A stretch of 64,000 bases of DNA from Streptomyces sp. NBC_01803 (GCF_035917415.1 NZ_CP109073.1:2639501-2703500), one strand, 5' to 3'; positions 53,109-63,460 are shown, numbered from the stretch's first letter. Numbers and translations are program-made. Notes: a model not told the origin generated them from the letters alone.

Positions 53109-53124
53109 TGTGATTCATGTCACA
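53109..53124. promoter_or_regulatory. Crp-type site between cdgB and the flavin reductase gene
   Basis: TGTGATTCATGTCACA has the perfect TGTGA-N6-TCACA form of CRP sites and fits the Streptomyces Crp motif GTG-N6-G-N-CAC. It is 98 bases upstream of cdgB and 102 bases upstream of the flavin reductase start, so either or both may be controlled. Confidence 0.75.
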
Positions 53125-53225
53125 GTACGAAAGTGCTCGGTCGCGGGATGTAGGACGCTTGGCGACTCGTTCTGGTTCCCGGGGCCGATGCGGCCCCCGG
53201 GGGGCGCCGGTTACCGTTTCGTACC

Positions 53226-53780
53226 GTGTCCCTACCAGCGCGGCAGTCCCAGCACCGGCACATCCCCCATCCTGAGGGGGTGAGCGAGGAGCAGTTCCGC
53301 GGCGCCCTGGCCCGGCTGGCCGCCGGGGTGGTGCTCGTCACCGCCCACGACGAGGAGGACGAGCCGCGCGGGGCGCCCGCCGGGATGACGGCGACGGCGT
53401 TCCTGTCCGTGTCCCTCGACCCGCCGCTGGTGCTGGTGAGCGTGCGCACCGACTCGCGGATGGACGAGGTGCTGGAGCGGCAGCCGCTGTGGGCCGCGTC
53501 CCTGCTCACCGACGGTCAGCGGTCCATAGCCGGGCGGTTCGCGATGAAGGGACGGCTCAGCGACCGGCTCCTCTTCCAGGAGGTGCCGCACACGCTGGGC
53601 GAGCACACCGGGGCGCCGCTGATCAAGGGCTCGTTGGCCACCGTCGAGTGCCGCACCGAGCAGCGGGTGCCGGCCGGGGACCACACGCTGGTGATCGGCC
53701 GGGTGCTGGCCGCGGAGCTGCCGACCGTCGAGGGCGGTCCCCTTCTCTACTACCGCGCCGGCTACCGGCACCTGGGCTGA
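53226..53780 (+). CDS. Flavin reductase family protein
   Basis: 184 residues from GTG 53226 (a later GTG at 53280 is possible; no clear ribosome site). FMN-binding split barrel: FRGALARLAAGVVLVTAHDE, GMTATAFLSVSLDPPLVLVS, WAASLLTDGQR. Such proteins reduce FMN for a monooxygenase or act alone as reductases. No oxygenase partner nearby. Confidence 0.88.
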   Translation: MSLPARQSQHRHIPHPEGVSEEQFRGALARLAAGVVLVTAHDEEDEPRGAPAGMTATAFLSVSLDPPLVLVSVRTDSRMDEVLERQPLWAASLLTDGQRSIAGRFAMKGRLSDRLLFQEVPHTLGEHTGAPLIKGSLATVECRTEQRVPAGDHTLVIGRVLAAELPTVEGGPLLYYRAGYRHLG

Positions 53781-53801
53781 CCGGGCTCCCCGCCCCCATC
53801 C

Positions 53802-54233
53802 TCAGTCCCAGCCCTGCTCGCGCGAGCGTCCCCGCTTCACGTCCGCGCGACGCCGCTTGTCCCGCAGCCGCCGCTCCACGACCCCGCGCGGCACCCGCGT
53901 CGCCCGGCGCGGCCCCGGCGGCGGCGCCGACGCCTCCGCCAGCAGCGCGGCCAGCCGCCGCGCGGCCATCTCCCGGTTGCGCCACTGGGATCGGTGCTCA
54001 CTGGCCCGGACCGTCAGCACCCCGTCGTTGAGCCGGTCGGCGAGCCGGTCGAGGGCCCGCTCCTTCCACACCTCCGGCAGCGCGTCGGTGGCGGCCAGAT
54101 CGAAGAGCAGCTCGACCTGGGTGTCCGTGGTGTTGACATGCTGTCCGCCCGGCCCGGAGGAGCGCGAGAAACGCCAGCGCAGCTCGGACTCCGGAAGGGA
54201 GACCGAGCCTCGGATGACATAGGGACCGGACAT
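53802..54233 (-). CDS. arfB: ArfB/YaeJ-like aminoacyl-tRNA hydrolase
   Basis: 143 residues from ATG 54233 (GGAGC just upstream). GGQ release-factor domain: SRSSGPGGQHVNTTDTQVE at about residues 23-42, and a basic C-terminal tail (RRLRDKRRRADVKRGR) that enters the empty ribosomal mRNA channel. It rescues stalled ribosomes by hydrolysing peptidyl-tRNA. It is divergent from terD. Confidence 0.9.
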   Translation of the reverse strand: MSGPYVIRGSVSLPESELRWRFSRSSGPGGQHVNTTDTQVELLFDLAATDALPEVWKERALDRLADRLNDGVLTVRASEHRSQWRNREMAARRLAALLAEASAPPPGPRRATRVPRGVVERRLRDKRRRADVKRGRSREQGWD

Positions 54234-54388
54234 GTGCTCCATGGTCCCCCGACCGGCCCAGCGCCGCACGCCGGTTTTCGCCGACACCTTGGGGGAACCG
54301 GGCAACCCCCTGACATCGTTGGGACAAGTGAGAGTAACGTCATCGCGAAGGCGATGCTGCGCAGTATTTCGAATGAGGGGATTTCTCC

Positions 54389-54964
54389 ATGGGTGTGAGC
54401 CTGTCCAAGGGCGGCAACGTCTCGCTGAGCAAGGAGGCTCCGGGCCTGACGGCCGTCACGGTCGGTCTCGGCTGGGACGTCCGCACCACGACCGGTGCGG
54501 ACTTCGACCTGGACGCCAGCGCCCTCGGGGTGAACGTGAGCGGGAAGATCGTGTCCGACCAGCACTTCATCTTCTACAACAACCTGAAGACGCCCGACGG
54601 CACCATCGAGCACACCGGGGACAACCTGACGGGTGCCGGCGAGGGCGACGACGAGCAGATCAAGGTCAACCTGGCAGGCCTGCCGCAGGAGGTCGACAAG
54701 ATCGTCTTCCCGGTCTCGATCCACGACGCCGACAACCGCGGTCAGAACTTCGGCCAGGTGCGGAACGCGTTCATCCGCGTGCTGAACCAGGCGGGCGGCG
54801 CGGAGATCGCCCGGTATGACCTCACCGAGGACGCCTCCACCGAGACGGCGATGGTCTTCGGCGAGCTCTACCGGAACGGCGCGGAGTGGAAGTTCCGCGC
54901 GGTCGGCCAGGGCTACGCCTCCGGTCTGGCGGGCATCGCCCAGGACTTCGGGGTCAACGTCTGA
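54389..54964 (+). CDS. terD: TerD-family protein (tellurite/stress protein)
   Basis: 191 residues from ATG 54389 (GAGGGG upstream). Signature [39 protein letters not shown], with Asp-rich calcium sites DFDLDASA, and [21 protein letters not shown] cytosolic Ca-binding protein tied to stress and tellurite resistance; Streptomyces has several copies. Monocistronic. Confidence 0.95.
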   Translation: MGVSLSKGGNVSLSKEAPGLTAVTVGLGWDVRTTTGADFDLDASALGVNVSGKIVSDQHFIFYNNLKTPDGTIEHTGDNLTGAGEGDDEQIKVNLAGLPQEVDKIVFPVSIHDADNRGQNFGQVRNAFIRVLNQAGGAEIARYDLTEDASTETAMVFGELYRNGAEWKFRAVGQGYASGLAGIAQDFGVNV

Positions 54965-55084
54965 CGAGCGGGCGGACACGCCTGGCCCCAGCGGCGGAGG
55001 ACCGGCGGCACCCGGACGGGAGCCGCCGGTCCTCGCGCGTCACGGCACCACGCGCACCCCGGAGTTGACTTCGAGCGTGGAGTT

Positions 55085-55106
55085 GACTTCAAGCGCCCTT
55101 GAAGTC
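55085..55106 (+). promoter_or_regulatory. MerR-type operator/promoter of the quinone oxidoreductase gene
   Basis: GACTTCAAG, four bases, CTTGAAGTC: perfect 9-base arms. It overlaps a -35 TTGACT (55083-55088) and lies where MerR regulators bind between stretched promoter elements (a -10-like CATCGT at 55108-55113 gives 19-base spacing). A partial direct copy GGAGTTGACTTCGAGCG precedes it. Confidence 0.65.
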
Positions 55107-55146
55107 GCATCGTGGGACCACTCGGCCATGACGCGAGGAGACCACC

Positions 55147-56160
55147 ATGCACGCCGTCCGACTGCACGCCTTCGGCCCGGCCGAGAACCTGGTCCACGAG
55201 GAGGTGCCCGACCCCCGTCCCGGCCCCGGCGAGGTCCGCGTCGCGGTGGCGGCGGCCGGCGTGCACCTGGTCGACACCATGCTGCGCGCCGGCCCGGTGG
55301 ACGGCCCCTTCCCGGTGCCCGAGCTGCCCACCATCCCCGGCCGCGAGATCGCGGGCACCGTGGACGAGGTGGGCGAGGACGTCGACCCGTCCTGGCTCGG
55401 CCGGCGCGTCGTCGCGCACCTCGGCATGGTGCCCGGGGGCTACGCCGAGCTGGCCGTCACCGCCGCCGACCGCCTCCACCCGCTGCCCGACGGCCTCCGC
55501 GAGGACCGCGCCATCGCCATGATCGGCACCGGCCGCACGGCCATGGGCATCCTCCGCTTCGCCGACCCCACCGAGGACGACACCGTCCTCGTCATGGCGG
55601 CGGCCGGCGGCATCGGCGCGCTGCTGGTCCAGTACGCCAAGCTGAAGGGCGCCATGGTGATCGGCGCCGCGGGCGGCCCGGCCAAGACCGGCGCCGTGCG
55701 CGACCTCGGCGCGGACCTCGCGGTCGACTACAACCGGCCGGGCTGGGCCGACCACATCCGCGCCACATTCGGCGACCGGCCCGTCAGCCACGTCTACGAG
55801 GGCGTGGGCGGCGAGCTGGGCCGCGCCGCCATGCGCCTGCTCGCGCCCGGCGGCATCCACCTCACCTACGGCAACGCCTCCGTCGGCCCCGGCGGCGAGG
55901 AACACGCCACGCTGCCGGACGCGGAGCTGGCCCAGCGCGAGATCACCAGCCGACCGGTCCTCGGCCCGGCGCTGTTCCGGAAGATCGGCGGCCGGGAGAA
56001 CCTCCGGGTGCTGGAGGAGGAGTCGATGGCCCACGCCACCGCCGGCACCCTGGTGCCGCTGGTCCACCACTTCCCGCTCGCCGAGGCCGCCGCCGCCCAC
56101 CGCGCCCTGGAGAACCGGGGCACGATCGGCAAGGTGGTCCTCATCCCCCGGCGGGCGTGA
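55147..56160 (+). CDS. Zinc-binding-type/quinone oxidoreductase (MDR family)
   Basis: 337 residues from ATG 55147 (GAGGAG upstream). GroES-like domain (LVHEEVPDPRPGPGEVRVAV) and Rossmann NADPH domain (VLVMAAAGGIGALLVQYAKL). No catalytic or structural zinc Cys set, so it is a zinc-free NADPH:quinone oxidoreductase-like enzyme. The upstream MerR-type palindrome suggests induction by a redox or toxic compound. Its end overlaps the convergent GH36 gene by 20 bases. Confidence 0.92.
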   Translation: MHAVRLHAFGPAENLVHEEVPDPRPGPGEVRVAVAAAGVHLVDTMLRAGPVDGPFPVPELPTIPGREIAGTVDEVGEDVDPSWLGRRVVAHLGMVPGGYAELAVTAADRLHPLPDGLREDRAIAMIGTGRTAMGILRFADPTEDDTVLVMAAAGGIGALLVQYAKLKGAMVIGAAGGPAKTGAVRDLGADLAVDYNRPGWADHIRATFGDRPVSHVYEGVGGELGRAAMRLLAPGGIHLTYGNASVGPGGEEHATLPDAELAQREITSRPVLGPALFRKIGGRENLRVLEEESMAHATAGTLVPLVHHFPLAEAAAAHRALENRGTIGKVVLIPRRA

Positions 56161-58294
56161 CGCGCACCGCCTCCAGCAGCACCAGCCGCTCGGGGAACTG
56201 GACGGGCGCCCGCACCCCGACCCCGGACAGCGCCCGGCCCGGCAGCCGCACGCCCTCGCTCCACCACAGCGGCACGTCCGTGGCCGGGCCGACCGGGCGG
56301 TCCCCCGGCGCCAGCGGCGCCACACGGTACTCCGCCGCCGGGTCGAGCCCGGGCAGCCGCACCGTACCGGGCGGCGAGGTCACGCCCGTCTCCATCTGCA
56401 CCAGCGCGTACACGGCGCGCGAACGGTCGCCGTCCACCACCCCGTGCACCCACAGCGCCGGATCGGGGTGGTCGCCGCGGACCACCGTTCCGCCGTGCAG
56501 CAGTGGGCGCAGCCGCTTGTACAGCGCGATCCACTCGCCCAGCGCCGCCCGGTCGGCCGCGCTCGCCCGGGTCAGGTCCCATTCGATGCCGAAGTGGCCG
56601 AACAGCGCGGTCCCGGCCCGGAACCCGAGGGTGTGCGTCCGGCCGGTCGTGTGCGCCTCGGGGGCGCCGACGTGCGCCCCCATCAGCTCCGGGGGCAGCA
56701 GCACGCCCGTCCAGCGCTGGATCCGCTGCCGCTCCAGCGCGTCGATGCAGTCGCTGGTCCACACCCGGTCGGTCCGCTGCAGGATGCCCAGGTCCACCCG
56801 GCCGCCGCCGGAGGAGCAGGACTCGATCTCCAGGGCCGGGTGGCGGGCGCGCAGCTCGTCCAGCAGCCGGTAGACGGCGCGCGTCTGGGTGTGCACCCCG
56901 GCCTGCCCGGTGGGGCTGTGCCCGGCGTCCACCAGGTCGCGGTTGTGGTCCCACTTCAGATACGTCAGCGCGTACTCGCCGATCAGCGCGTCGAGCCGTT
57001 CCAGGAGGTAGGCATAGCACTCGGGATGTCCGAGGTCCAGGACCTGCTGGTGGCGGGACTCGGGCGGCATCCGGTCGCCGGTCGCCATGATCCACTCGGG
57101 ATGCTCGCGGGCCAGGTCGGAGTTGGGGTTGACCATCTCCGGCTCCACCCACAGCCCGAACTCCAGGCCGAGCCCGCGCACATGCGCGACCAGCGGGTGC
57201 AGGCCGTCCGGCCACACGGTCTCGTCCACATACCAGTCGCCCAGGCCCGCGTGGTCGTCGCGCCGGCCCCGGAACCAGCCGTCGTCCAGCACGAACCGCT
57301 CGGCGCCCACCTCGGCGCCCACGTCCGCGAGCGCCGTCAGCCGGGCCAGGTCGTGATCGAAGTAGACGGCCTCCCACACGTTCAGCGTGACCGGCCGCGC
57401 CGTGCGCGGATGCCGCGCGCGTCCGCGCAGATAGCCGTGGAAGCGCCCGGCGAGCTCGTCCACACCGTGCCGCCCGTAGGCGCCGTAGACCCAGGGGGTG
57501 GTGTACGAGGCGCCGGAGCCGAGCGCGACCTCGCCGGCCAGCAGCAGCTCCCCGCCGCCGAGCAGGGAGACCCCGGTGTGGGTGCGCTCGGCCAGCGAGC
57601 GCTGGTTCCCGCTCCAGGCCACGTGCAGGCCCCACACCTCGCCGGCGCCGAACCCGAAGCCGCGCTCGCCGGCCATGTGCACGGTGACCGCGTCGGTGCC
57701 GGTGCGGCCCTTGCGGTTCTCCCGCAGATGCGTCCCGATGGTGAACTCGTGCCGCTGCGGGCTGCGTTCCCGCAGATGGCGGCCGGTCATGTCGAGCAGC
57801 TCGACGGCCCGCTCCGGCACCGGGAGGGCCAGCAGCACACCGGAGAGGGCGAACGGCGGCGCGTCCGCCTCCGCCTGGCTGGTGACCGTGGCGCGCTGAC
57901 GCACCAGGCCGGAGCCGGTCAGCTCGATGTCGAGCCGCAGCTCCAGCTCGGCCCGCACGTCCTCGGCGGTGACGGTCAGCGACCGGTCCCCGGTCTCCAG
58001 GGCGGTCACGGCGAACGCGGTGGAGAAGTCGGCCCCGGCCCGGTGCCCGGTCAGCCCCGGCGTGCCCAGCCAGCCGGAGGCGTGCTCGGGCAGCGGCGCG
58101 AGCGGCACCACGAGGTCGACGTTGTTGGACGCCACCTGCGGCACGGCGGCACGGGCGAGCGCGGCGAGGGTGTGCTCCGGCAGCTCCCCGAGATCCTCAC
58201 CCCAGTGCACGATCCGGGGCAGCCCGTCCCCGGTGCAGTCCAGCACCAGACCGGCGCCCGCGGCACGGAAGTGAAGGAAGGTCCCGCCGCGCAT
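56141..58294 (-). CDS. GH36 alpha-galactosidase
   Basis: 717 residues from ATG 58294 (AGAGGA upstream). Three-domain alpha-galactosidase; no signal peptide, so cytoplasmic. Signs: VLDDGWFRGRRDDHAGLGDW, GLWVEPEMVNPNSDLARE, nucleophile Asp in TYLKWDHNRD, SCSSGGGRVDLG and acid/base Asp in RVWTSDCID. It cleaves raffinose-type alpha-galactosides; galactose then goes to GalK. A promoter with good -35/-10 boxes precedes it. Confidence 0.96.
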   Translation of the reverse strand: MRGGTFLHFRAAGAGLVLDCTGDGLPRIVHWGEDLGELPEHTLAALARAAVPQVASNNVDLVVPLAPLPEHASGWLGTPGLTGHRAGADFSTAFAVTALETGDRSLTVTAEDVRAELELRLDIELTGSGLVRQRATVTSQAEADAPPFALSGVLLALPVPERAVELLDMTGRHLRERSPQRHEFTIGTHLRENRKGRTGTDAVTVHMAGERGFGFGAGEVWGLHVAWSGNQRSLAERTHTGVSLLGGGELLLAGEVALGSGASYTTPWVYGAYGRHGVDELAGRFHGYLRGRARHPRTARPVTLNVWEAVYFDHDLARLTALADVGAEVGAERFVLDDGWFRGRRDDHAGLGDWYVDETVWPDGLHPLVAHVRGLGLEFGLWVEPEMVNPNSDLAREHPEWIMATGDRMPPESRHQQVLDLGHPECYAYLLERLDALIGEYALTYLKWDHNRDLVDAGHSPTGQAGVHTQTRAVYRLLDELRARHPALEIESCSSGGGRVDLGILQRTDRVWTSDCIDALERQRIQRWTGVLLPPELMGAHVGAPEAHTTGRTHTLGFRAGTALFGHFGIEWDLTRASAADRAALGEWIALYKRLRPLLHGGTVVRGDHPDPALWVHGVVDGDRSRAVYALVQMETGVTSPPGTVRLPGLDPAAEYRVAPLAPGDRPVGPATDVPLWWSEGVRLPGRALSGVGVRAPVQFPERLVLLEAVRVTPAGG

Positions 58295-58334
58295 GCGTGA
58301 TCCTCTGATCGATCGTGGGTGAACGTGCGCGCTA

Positions 58335-58363
58335 TTTGTATGTTCGGTCCCCGGCCCAGTCAA
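58335..58363 (-). promoter_or_regulatory. Promoter of the alpha-galactosidase gene
   Basis: On the minus strand TTGACT (58363-58358), 17-base spacer, TACAAA (58340-58335), about 40 bases before the start codon. An adjacent GATCGATC palindrome lies in the leader. Confidence 0.6.
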
Positions 58364-58422
58364 CACCGGGACGGCCGGGGGACACGCGGGCGGACGCGCG
58401 GGCCGTGAAGACCCGGAAGAAG

Positions 58423-58496
58423 AGCCGCCTGTCGGACTCGAACCGACGACCTGCTGTTTACAAGACAGCTGCTCTGGCCAACTGAGCTAAGGCGGC
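58423..58496 (-). tRNA. tRNA-Thr (anticodon TGT)
   Basis: 74 bases on the minus strand: acceptor GCCGCCT pairs with AGGCGGC, anticodon stem GCTGT/ACAGC with loop CTTGTAA, T-loop TTCGAGT, D-stem GCTC/GAGC. The anticodon TGT reads ACA codons. No CCA is encoded. Confidence 0.97.
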
Positions 58497-58721
58497 GGGT
58501 CGTCCACAGCCTACACGGGCCCGATCGGCCGGTCGGCCGAATGACGCCGCGCGCCGGCCGACTCACCCGCCGATCATGGGATGAACACTTTTTGCTCCTG
58601 GGGTGCTGACTTTCTTGCCTTCTTCGAGTTAGGTTTCACTTCGCGTCTCTTCACATGGACGTAACACCTTCCTACTCGGATCGTCCGGCACGTTCCTGCC
58701 GGTAGAAGGAGACAACACGAC

Positions 58722-59864
<1,143 letters not shown>

Positions 59865-59878
59865 CACGAGGCTCCACA

Positions 59879-59915
59879 GGGCCGTGCTCCCGCCCCCGCG
59901 GCGGGGGCACGGCCC
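59879..59915. terminator. Terminator after msiK
   Basis: GGGCCGTGC pairs with GCACGGCCC, with an inner C-rich/G-rich stem (CCCCCG / CGGGGG). Located 14 bases beyond the stop codon. Confidence 0.85.
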
Positions 59916-60043
59916 TCCGCACGTCAACACCCGAATCGAATTTCCGGGCCATCGTCACCCGTGAGGGTGGCGAAATGTCACCACATCACTACCCCTCGCT
60001 ACGATCAGGCACGCCCGTCATCGTTCGTGCGAGGAAGGCTCCA

Positions 60044-60463
60044 GTGAATCAGGCACTCCGTCACATCGGCAGAAGTCTCGCCATCGCTCTCCCGGTCGTC
60101 CTGGTGTTGTCCGGGACACTGGCCGTCACCCGCGTCTCGTGGGTCGCCGCGCCGTCCGAGACCCAGATGCTCACCGCGGCAGCGGAGCGGACCCGGCAGG
60201 AGCCCCAGGACATCCTGCGCGACCAGCTCATCACCACACTGCGCCAGGAAGACCCGAGCGTGGCGCTGACCGAGCTCCAGCAGGCCGTCGACCGCGAGCC
60301 GTCGCTCGCTCCGCACTGCGCCGAGATCGCCCACGCCCTCGGCGAGGCCGCCGTGGAGAAGTACGGCAGCGCGCAGCGCGCCCAGGAGCACTCCCGCCCG
60401 GTCTGCGACACCTCTTTCGCCGCCGGTGTCGCGGAGGTCGCGGAGGTCGCGGAGGCCGGGTGA
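60044..60463 (+). CDS. Hypothetical membrane-anchored or secreted protein
   Basis: 139 residues from GTG 60044, with GAGGAAGG upstream. A single N-terminal hydrophobic segment (SLAIALPVVLVLSGTLAVTR, about 11-30) anchors or exports a helical Gln/Glu-rich domain (ILRDQLITTLRQEDPSVALT ...). Two Cys (PHCAEIA and RPVCDTS) may pair. The tail repeats VAEVAEVAE from a 9-base DNA repeat. Unknown function; it sits 20 bases before the nucleotidyltransferase. Confidence 0.65.
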   Translation: MNQALRHIGRSLAIALPVVLVLSGTLAVTRVSWVAAPSETQMLTAAAERTRQEPQDILRDQLITTLRQEDPSVALTELQQAVDREPSLAPHCAEIAHALGEAAVEKYGSAQRAQEHSRPVCDTSFAAGVAEVAEVAEAG

Positions 60464-60482
60464 CGGCACATAGGCTGCGGGT

Positions 60483-61196
60483 ATGACCGACGCCCCGCTG
60501 CCCACACAGGCCGTGGTCCTGGCCGGTGGCCAGGGCTCGCGGCTGCGGCCGTACACCGACGACCGGCCGAAGCCGATGGTGGAGATACCCGGCACCGGGA
60601 TTCCGATCATCGGCCACCAGCTCACCTGGCTCGCGGCCGAGGGCGTCACCGACGCCGTCATCTCGTGCGGACACCTCGCCGAGGTGCTCCAGGAGTGGCT
60701 GGACGGGACCGAGCTGCCGCTGCGGGTCACCACTGTGGTGGAAAGCGAGCCCCTGGGCCGCGGTGGCGGCCTGAAGTACGCCGCCACCGCGCTGCCGCGC
60801 CCCGACGAGCCGTGGTTCGCCACCAACGGCGATGTCTGGACGCGCTTCTCGCTGCGCGAGATGGCCGCGTTCCACGCCGAGCGGGACGCCCTGGCCACCC
60901 TCGCCCTGGCCCGGCCGCGCATCCCGTGGGGCGCGGTGGAGACCGACGAGTTCGGCCATGTCCTCGACTTCATCGAGGCGCCGCCGTCGCCGTACCTGAT
61001 CAACGCCGGCGTCTACGTCTTCGCCGCCGAGTTCACCAAGCTGCTCCCGGACCAGGGAGACCACGAGCGGACGACGTTCCCCCGGCTGGCCAGGGAGCGG
61101 CGGCTGGCCGGCTTCCCGCTGCCGCAGGGCGCGTACTGGCGGGCGATCGACACCGCCAAGGACCTCAGAGAAGCGGCCCGGGAGCTGACGCGCTGA
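60483..61196 (+). CDS. Sugar-1-phosphate nucleotidyltransferase-like protein
   Basis: 237 residues. N-terminal LAGGQGSRLRPYTDDRPKPM signature of NDP-sugar pyrophosphorylases, then GRGGGLKYAATALP and the metal Asp in TNGDVWTRF, and a late DTAKDLREA. It should join a nucleotide and a sugar-1-phosphate; the precise sugar is unknown. A terminator follows. Confidence 0.92.
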   Translation: MTDAPLPTQAVVLAGGQGSRLRPYTDDRPKPMVEIPGTGIPIIGHQLTWLAAEGVTDAVISCGHLAEVLQEWLDGTELPLRVTTVVESEPLGRGGGLKYAATALPRPDEPWFATNGDVWTRFSLREMAAFHAERDALATLALARPRIPWGAVETDEFGHVLDFIEAPPSPYLINAGVYVFAAEFTKLLPDQGDHERTTFPRLARERRLAGFPLPQGAYWRAIDTAKDLREAARELTR

Positions 61197-61201
61197 CGGA
61201 C

Positions 61202-61222
61202 ACGGGGGCGGCCCGCCCCCGT
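61202..61222. terminator. Terminator after the nucleotidyltransferase gene
   Basis: ACGGGGGCG, loop GCC, CGCCCCCGT: perfect 9-base stem six bases beyond the stop codon. A near-direct repeat GGACCGC(G)CCCCCGCCGATCA follows at about 61228-61290. Confidence 0.8.
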
Positions 61223-61283
61223 CGGCCGGACCGCCCCCGCCGATCAAACAGGGGCGCCCACCACCGGACCGCGCCCCCGCCGA

Positions 61284-61910
61284 TCAGGCGAGGGTGCCCG
61301 CCGACCGTTCCCGTTCCCTGTCGACCACGGCCCTGCGCAGGACGGCCGTGTTCCCGGTGATGGCGCCGGGCTCCGGCGTGACCCCAGGTACGCGAAGGTC
61401 TCGGGGGCGGAGATCACTCGGTCCTGTCCTGCCGCGCCTCGTCGGTGCGGGGGACGGCGATGCCCTCCCGGCCGATGGCGTCGACGGCCTTCTCCACCGG
61501 GGCGACCCCGGGAGGTCCGCTGCCGCCCGGGGCGGCCCTGGCGGCGGCCGGCTGGTCCGCCGTCCGCCAGGCGGCCGACCAGCTCGTCGGTGACCGGGGG
61601 GCGCGCGCCTCGCGGGCCGGGAGGCGGGCCAGGGCGCGCTCGGGCGGCGCTTGGCGCCCGTGGTGCTGCGCGGGACGTTGACCGTGATGTCCCTCACCAG
61701 GGGCGGGGGCTGGTCGCCCTCGTCGCGGAGCCGTTCGCGCAGCCGCCACGCCTCCGGGAGCGTCGGGGAGCGTCGGGGACACCACGTCCCCGGCCGGGCC
61801 GAGCACGCCCGTCGCCCGCGCCGCGTTCCCGTAGCCGCGCCGTGCCGCGCGGAGGAGGTGAACGGCTCTCGGAACGCTTCCGGATCGCCGGCGCGCACGC
61901 GGGCGCGCAT
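61284..61910 (-). pseudogene. Eroded ECF sigma factor gene fused to a CU044_5270-like remnant
   Basis: ATG 61910 follows GGGGGA and reads MRARVRAGDPEAFREPFTSS, the start of an ECF sigma factor. The family pattern then alternates between two frames: YGNAARATGV and GPAGDVVSPT in one, PEAWRLRERLRDEGD and DITVNVPRSTTGAKRR in the other. The sigma-4 region is unreadable. Near the end, TPEPGAITGNTAVLRRAVVD resembles the C-terminus of CU044_5270-family proteins that normally follow such sigma genes. Multiple frameshifts and a deletion fusing two genes are implied. The flanking bases 61223-61283 and 61911-61990 show no gene. Confidence 0.65.
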
Positions 61911-61990
61911 CGTAGGTCCCCCGGGTATGGTCCGACCGGCGCCACGGGTTCCCGTGGCGCCGGTCACGTCTCAAGCGCCGAGAACGCCAC

Positions 61991-63460
61991 CTAACCGAGC
62001 AGCCCGCCGATGGGGCTGAGGCTGCTCCGGTCACCTCCGTCGTCGGTGGGCGACTCCTCGACCGGCTCGCCGGCGTTCCCAGCGCCGGGCGGGGAGGCCG
62101 GGGGCACCTCCACGGGGACCGACTGCTCGGGCGACGACGGCTGTTGCGGCGCGGGCACGGTCTGCTCGGTGGGCGGCACCTGCTGCCGCGGCCCGTCCGT
62201 CGCCGCGCCGGTCTCGGCGTCCGGGTCCGCGCCCGGCTCCGCCTCCTCGGCCGCCTCCCGCGGCGCGTCGGGCTCCTCGGTGACGGACCCCTCCTCGCTC
62301 CGCTCGGCGGTGTCCTCGCCGTCCTCCTCCGCCTCCTCGGGCAGCGGCTGGCCCAGGCGGTGATTGCGCGGCGGCTCGCCCGGCTCGGGCACGGTGACGA
62401 ACTGCGAGGACCGCACCGCGCTGCCCAGCAGCGAGCCGATCAGCAACGCGCAGCCCAGCAGCAGGGTGGCCAGCACGGCGCCCCGGCGCAGGACGCGGCG
62501 GCGCAGGTCGGGCAGCGGCGCGCGCGGGCCGAGCCTGCGCCACGCCTCACCCGCCAGCCGGGCGTCCAGCGAGAACACGGGGGCGCCGGCGATCAGCAGC
62601 GGGGACCAGGCGGCGGCCAGGATGATGTCGGGGGTGTCGTACGCCGGGCCGTTCCCCCAGCTCACGGTCACCAGCAGGGCCAGGGAGAGCAGGGCGCCGA
62701 GCCCGGCGGCCAGGCGCTGCCACAGGCCGAAGATGGTCAGCACGCCCACGATGATCTGGGTGAAGGCCACGGTCAGCCCGGCCCCGACCGGGTGCGAGAG
62801 CGCCCATTCGTGCAGCGGGGCCGCCGCCGTCCACGGCTGGAGGGTGTCGAGCCAGGTGTAGAGGGAGCCACGCTCGCCGCCGTCGAAGTAGACGGGGTCG
62901 GTCAGCTTGCCCATGCCGGCGTAGATCGCGATGAAGCCGAGCAGGACGCGCAGCGGCAGCAGCACCACGCCCAGGCTCAGGTGGCGGCCCGGGTGGTACG
63001 CCTGCCGGCCGTCGGCGGCCCGGGGCCGCTCCTCCGCCGGCTCCGGGGCGATCGAGGGCAGGAGCTGGGTGGTCTCCGGGCCCTGCGGGGAGCGCGGGGC
63101 GATCACCGCCGGCGGGCCCGCGTCCGTGCCGACCCGCGGCAGCACCTGGGTGCTGAAGGCGTCGGTGCCGGGCGTGTGCCCGGCCTCGCGGACCGCCTCC
63201 AGCAGCATCGTCGCGCCCGGGTCGCCCGGCGCGCTCCGGCCGCTCCAGACGAGCGGGCGGCGGCGCGCGGCGGCGGCCGGGACCCGGGTCAGGGTGGCGG
63301 TGTCACTGACAGCGATGCTCACCGGGGGCGGGGTGGCGAGCCGCACCCGGAAACTGGCGTGGTTCACGATGACCTGGGCGGGATCGCACGGCACCTTGAC
63401 CGTGCTCAACACCGGCTCGTCGATCGAGAGGCCGCGGGGTGTCTTGGTGTCCACACTCAT
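61991..63460 (-). CDS. DoxX-family membrane protein with long acidic tail
   Basis: 489 residues. A soluble N-terminal 160 residues, then DoxX-type helices (LRVLLGFIAIYAGMGKLTDP, GLTVAFTQIIVGVLTIFGLW, and others), a TM anchor near 340-360, and a 130-residue Pro/Glu-rich tail. DoxX domains take part in redox membrane complexes. Its neighbour is rlmB, as remembered for S. coelicolor. Function unproven. Confidence 0.85.
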   Translation of the reverse strand: MSVDTKTPRGLSIDEPVLSTVKVPCDPAQVIVNHASFRVRLATPPPVSIAVSDTATLTRVPAAAARRRPLVWSGRSAPGDPGATMLLEAVREAGHTPGTDAFSTQVLPRVGTDAGPPAVIAPRSPQGPETTQLLPSIAPEPAEERPRAADGRQAYHPGRHLSLGVVLLPLRVLLGFIAIYAGMGKLTDPVYFDGGERGSLYTWLDTLQPWTAAAPLHEWALSHPVGAGLTVAFTQIIVGVLTIFGLWQRLAAGLGALLSLALLVTVSWGNGPAYDTPDIILAAAWSPLLIAGAPVFSLDARLAGEAWRRLGPRAPLPDLRRRVLRRGAVLATLLLGCALLIGSLLGSAVRSSQFVTVPEPGEPPRNHRLGQPLPEEAEEDGEDTAERSEEGSVTEEPDAPREAAEEAEPGADPDAETGAATDGPRQQVPPTEQTVPAPQQPSSPEQSVPVEVPPASPPGAGNAGEPVEESPTDDGGDRSSLSPIGGLLG

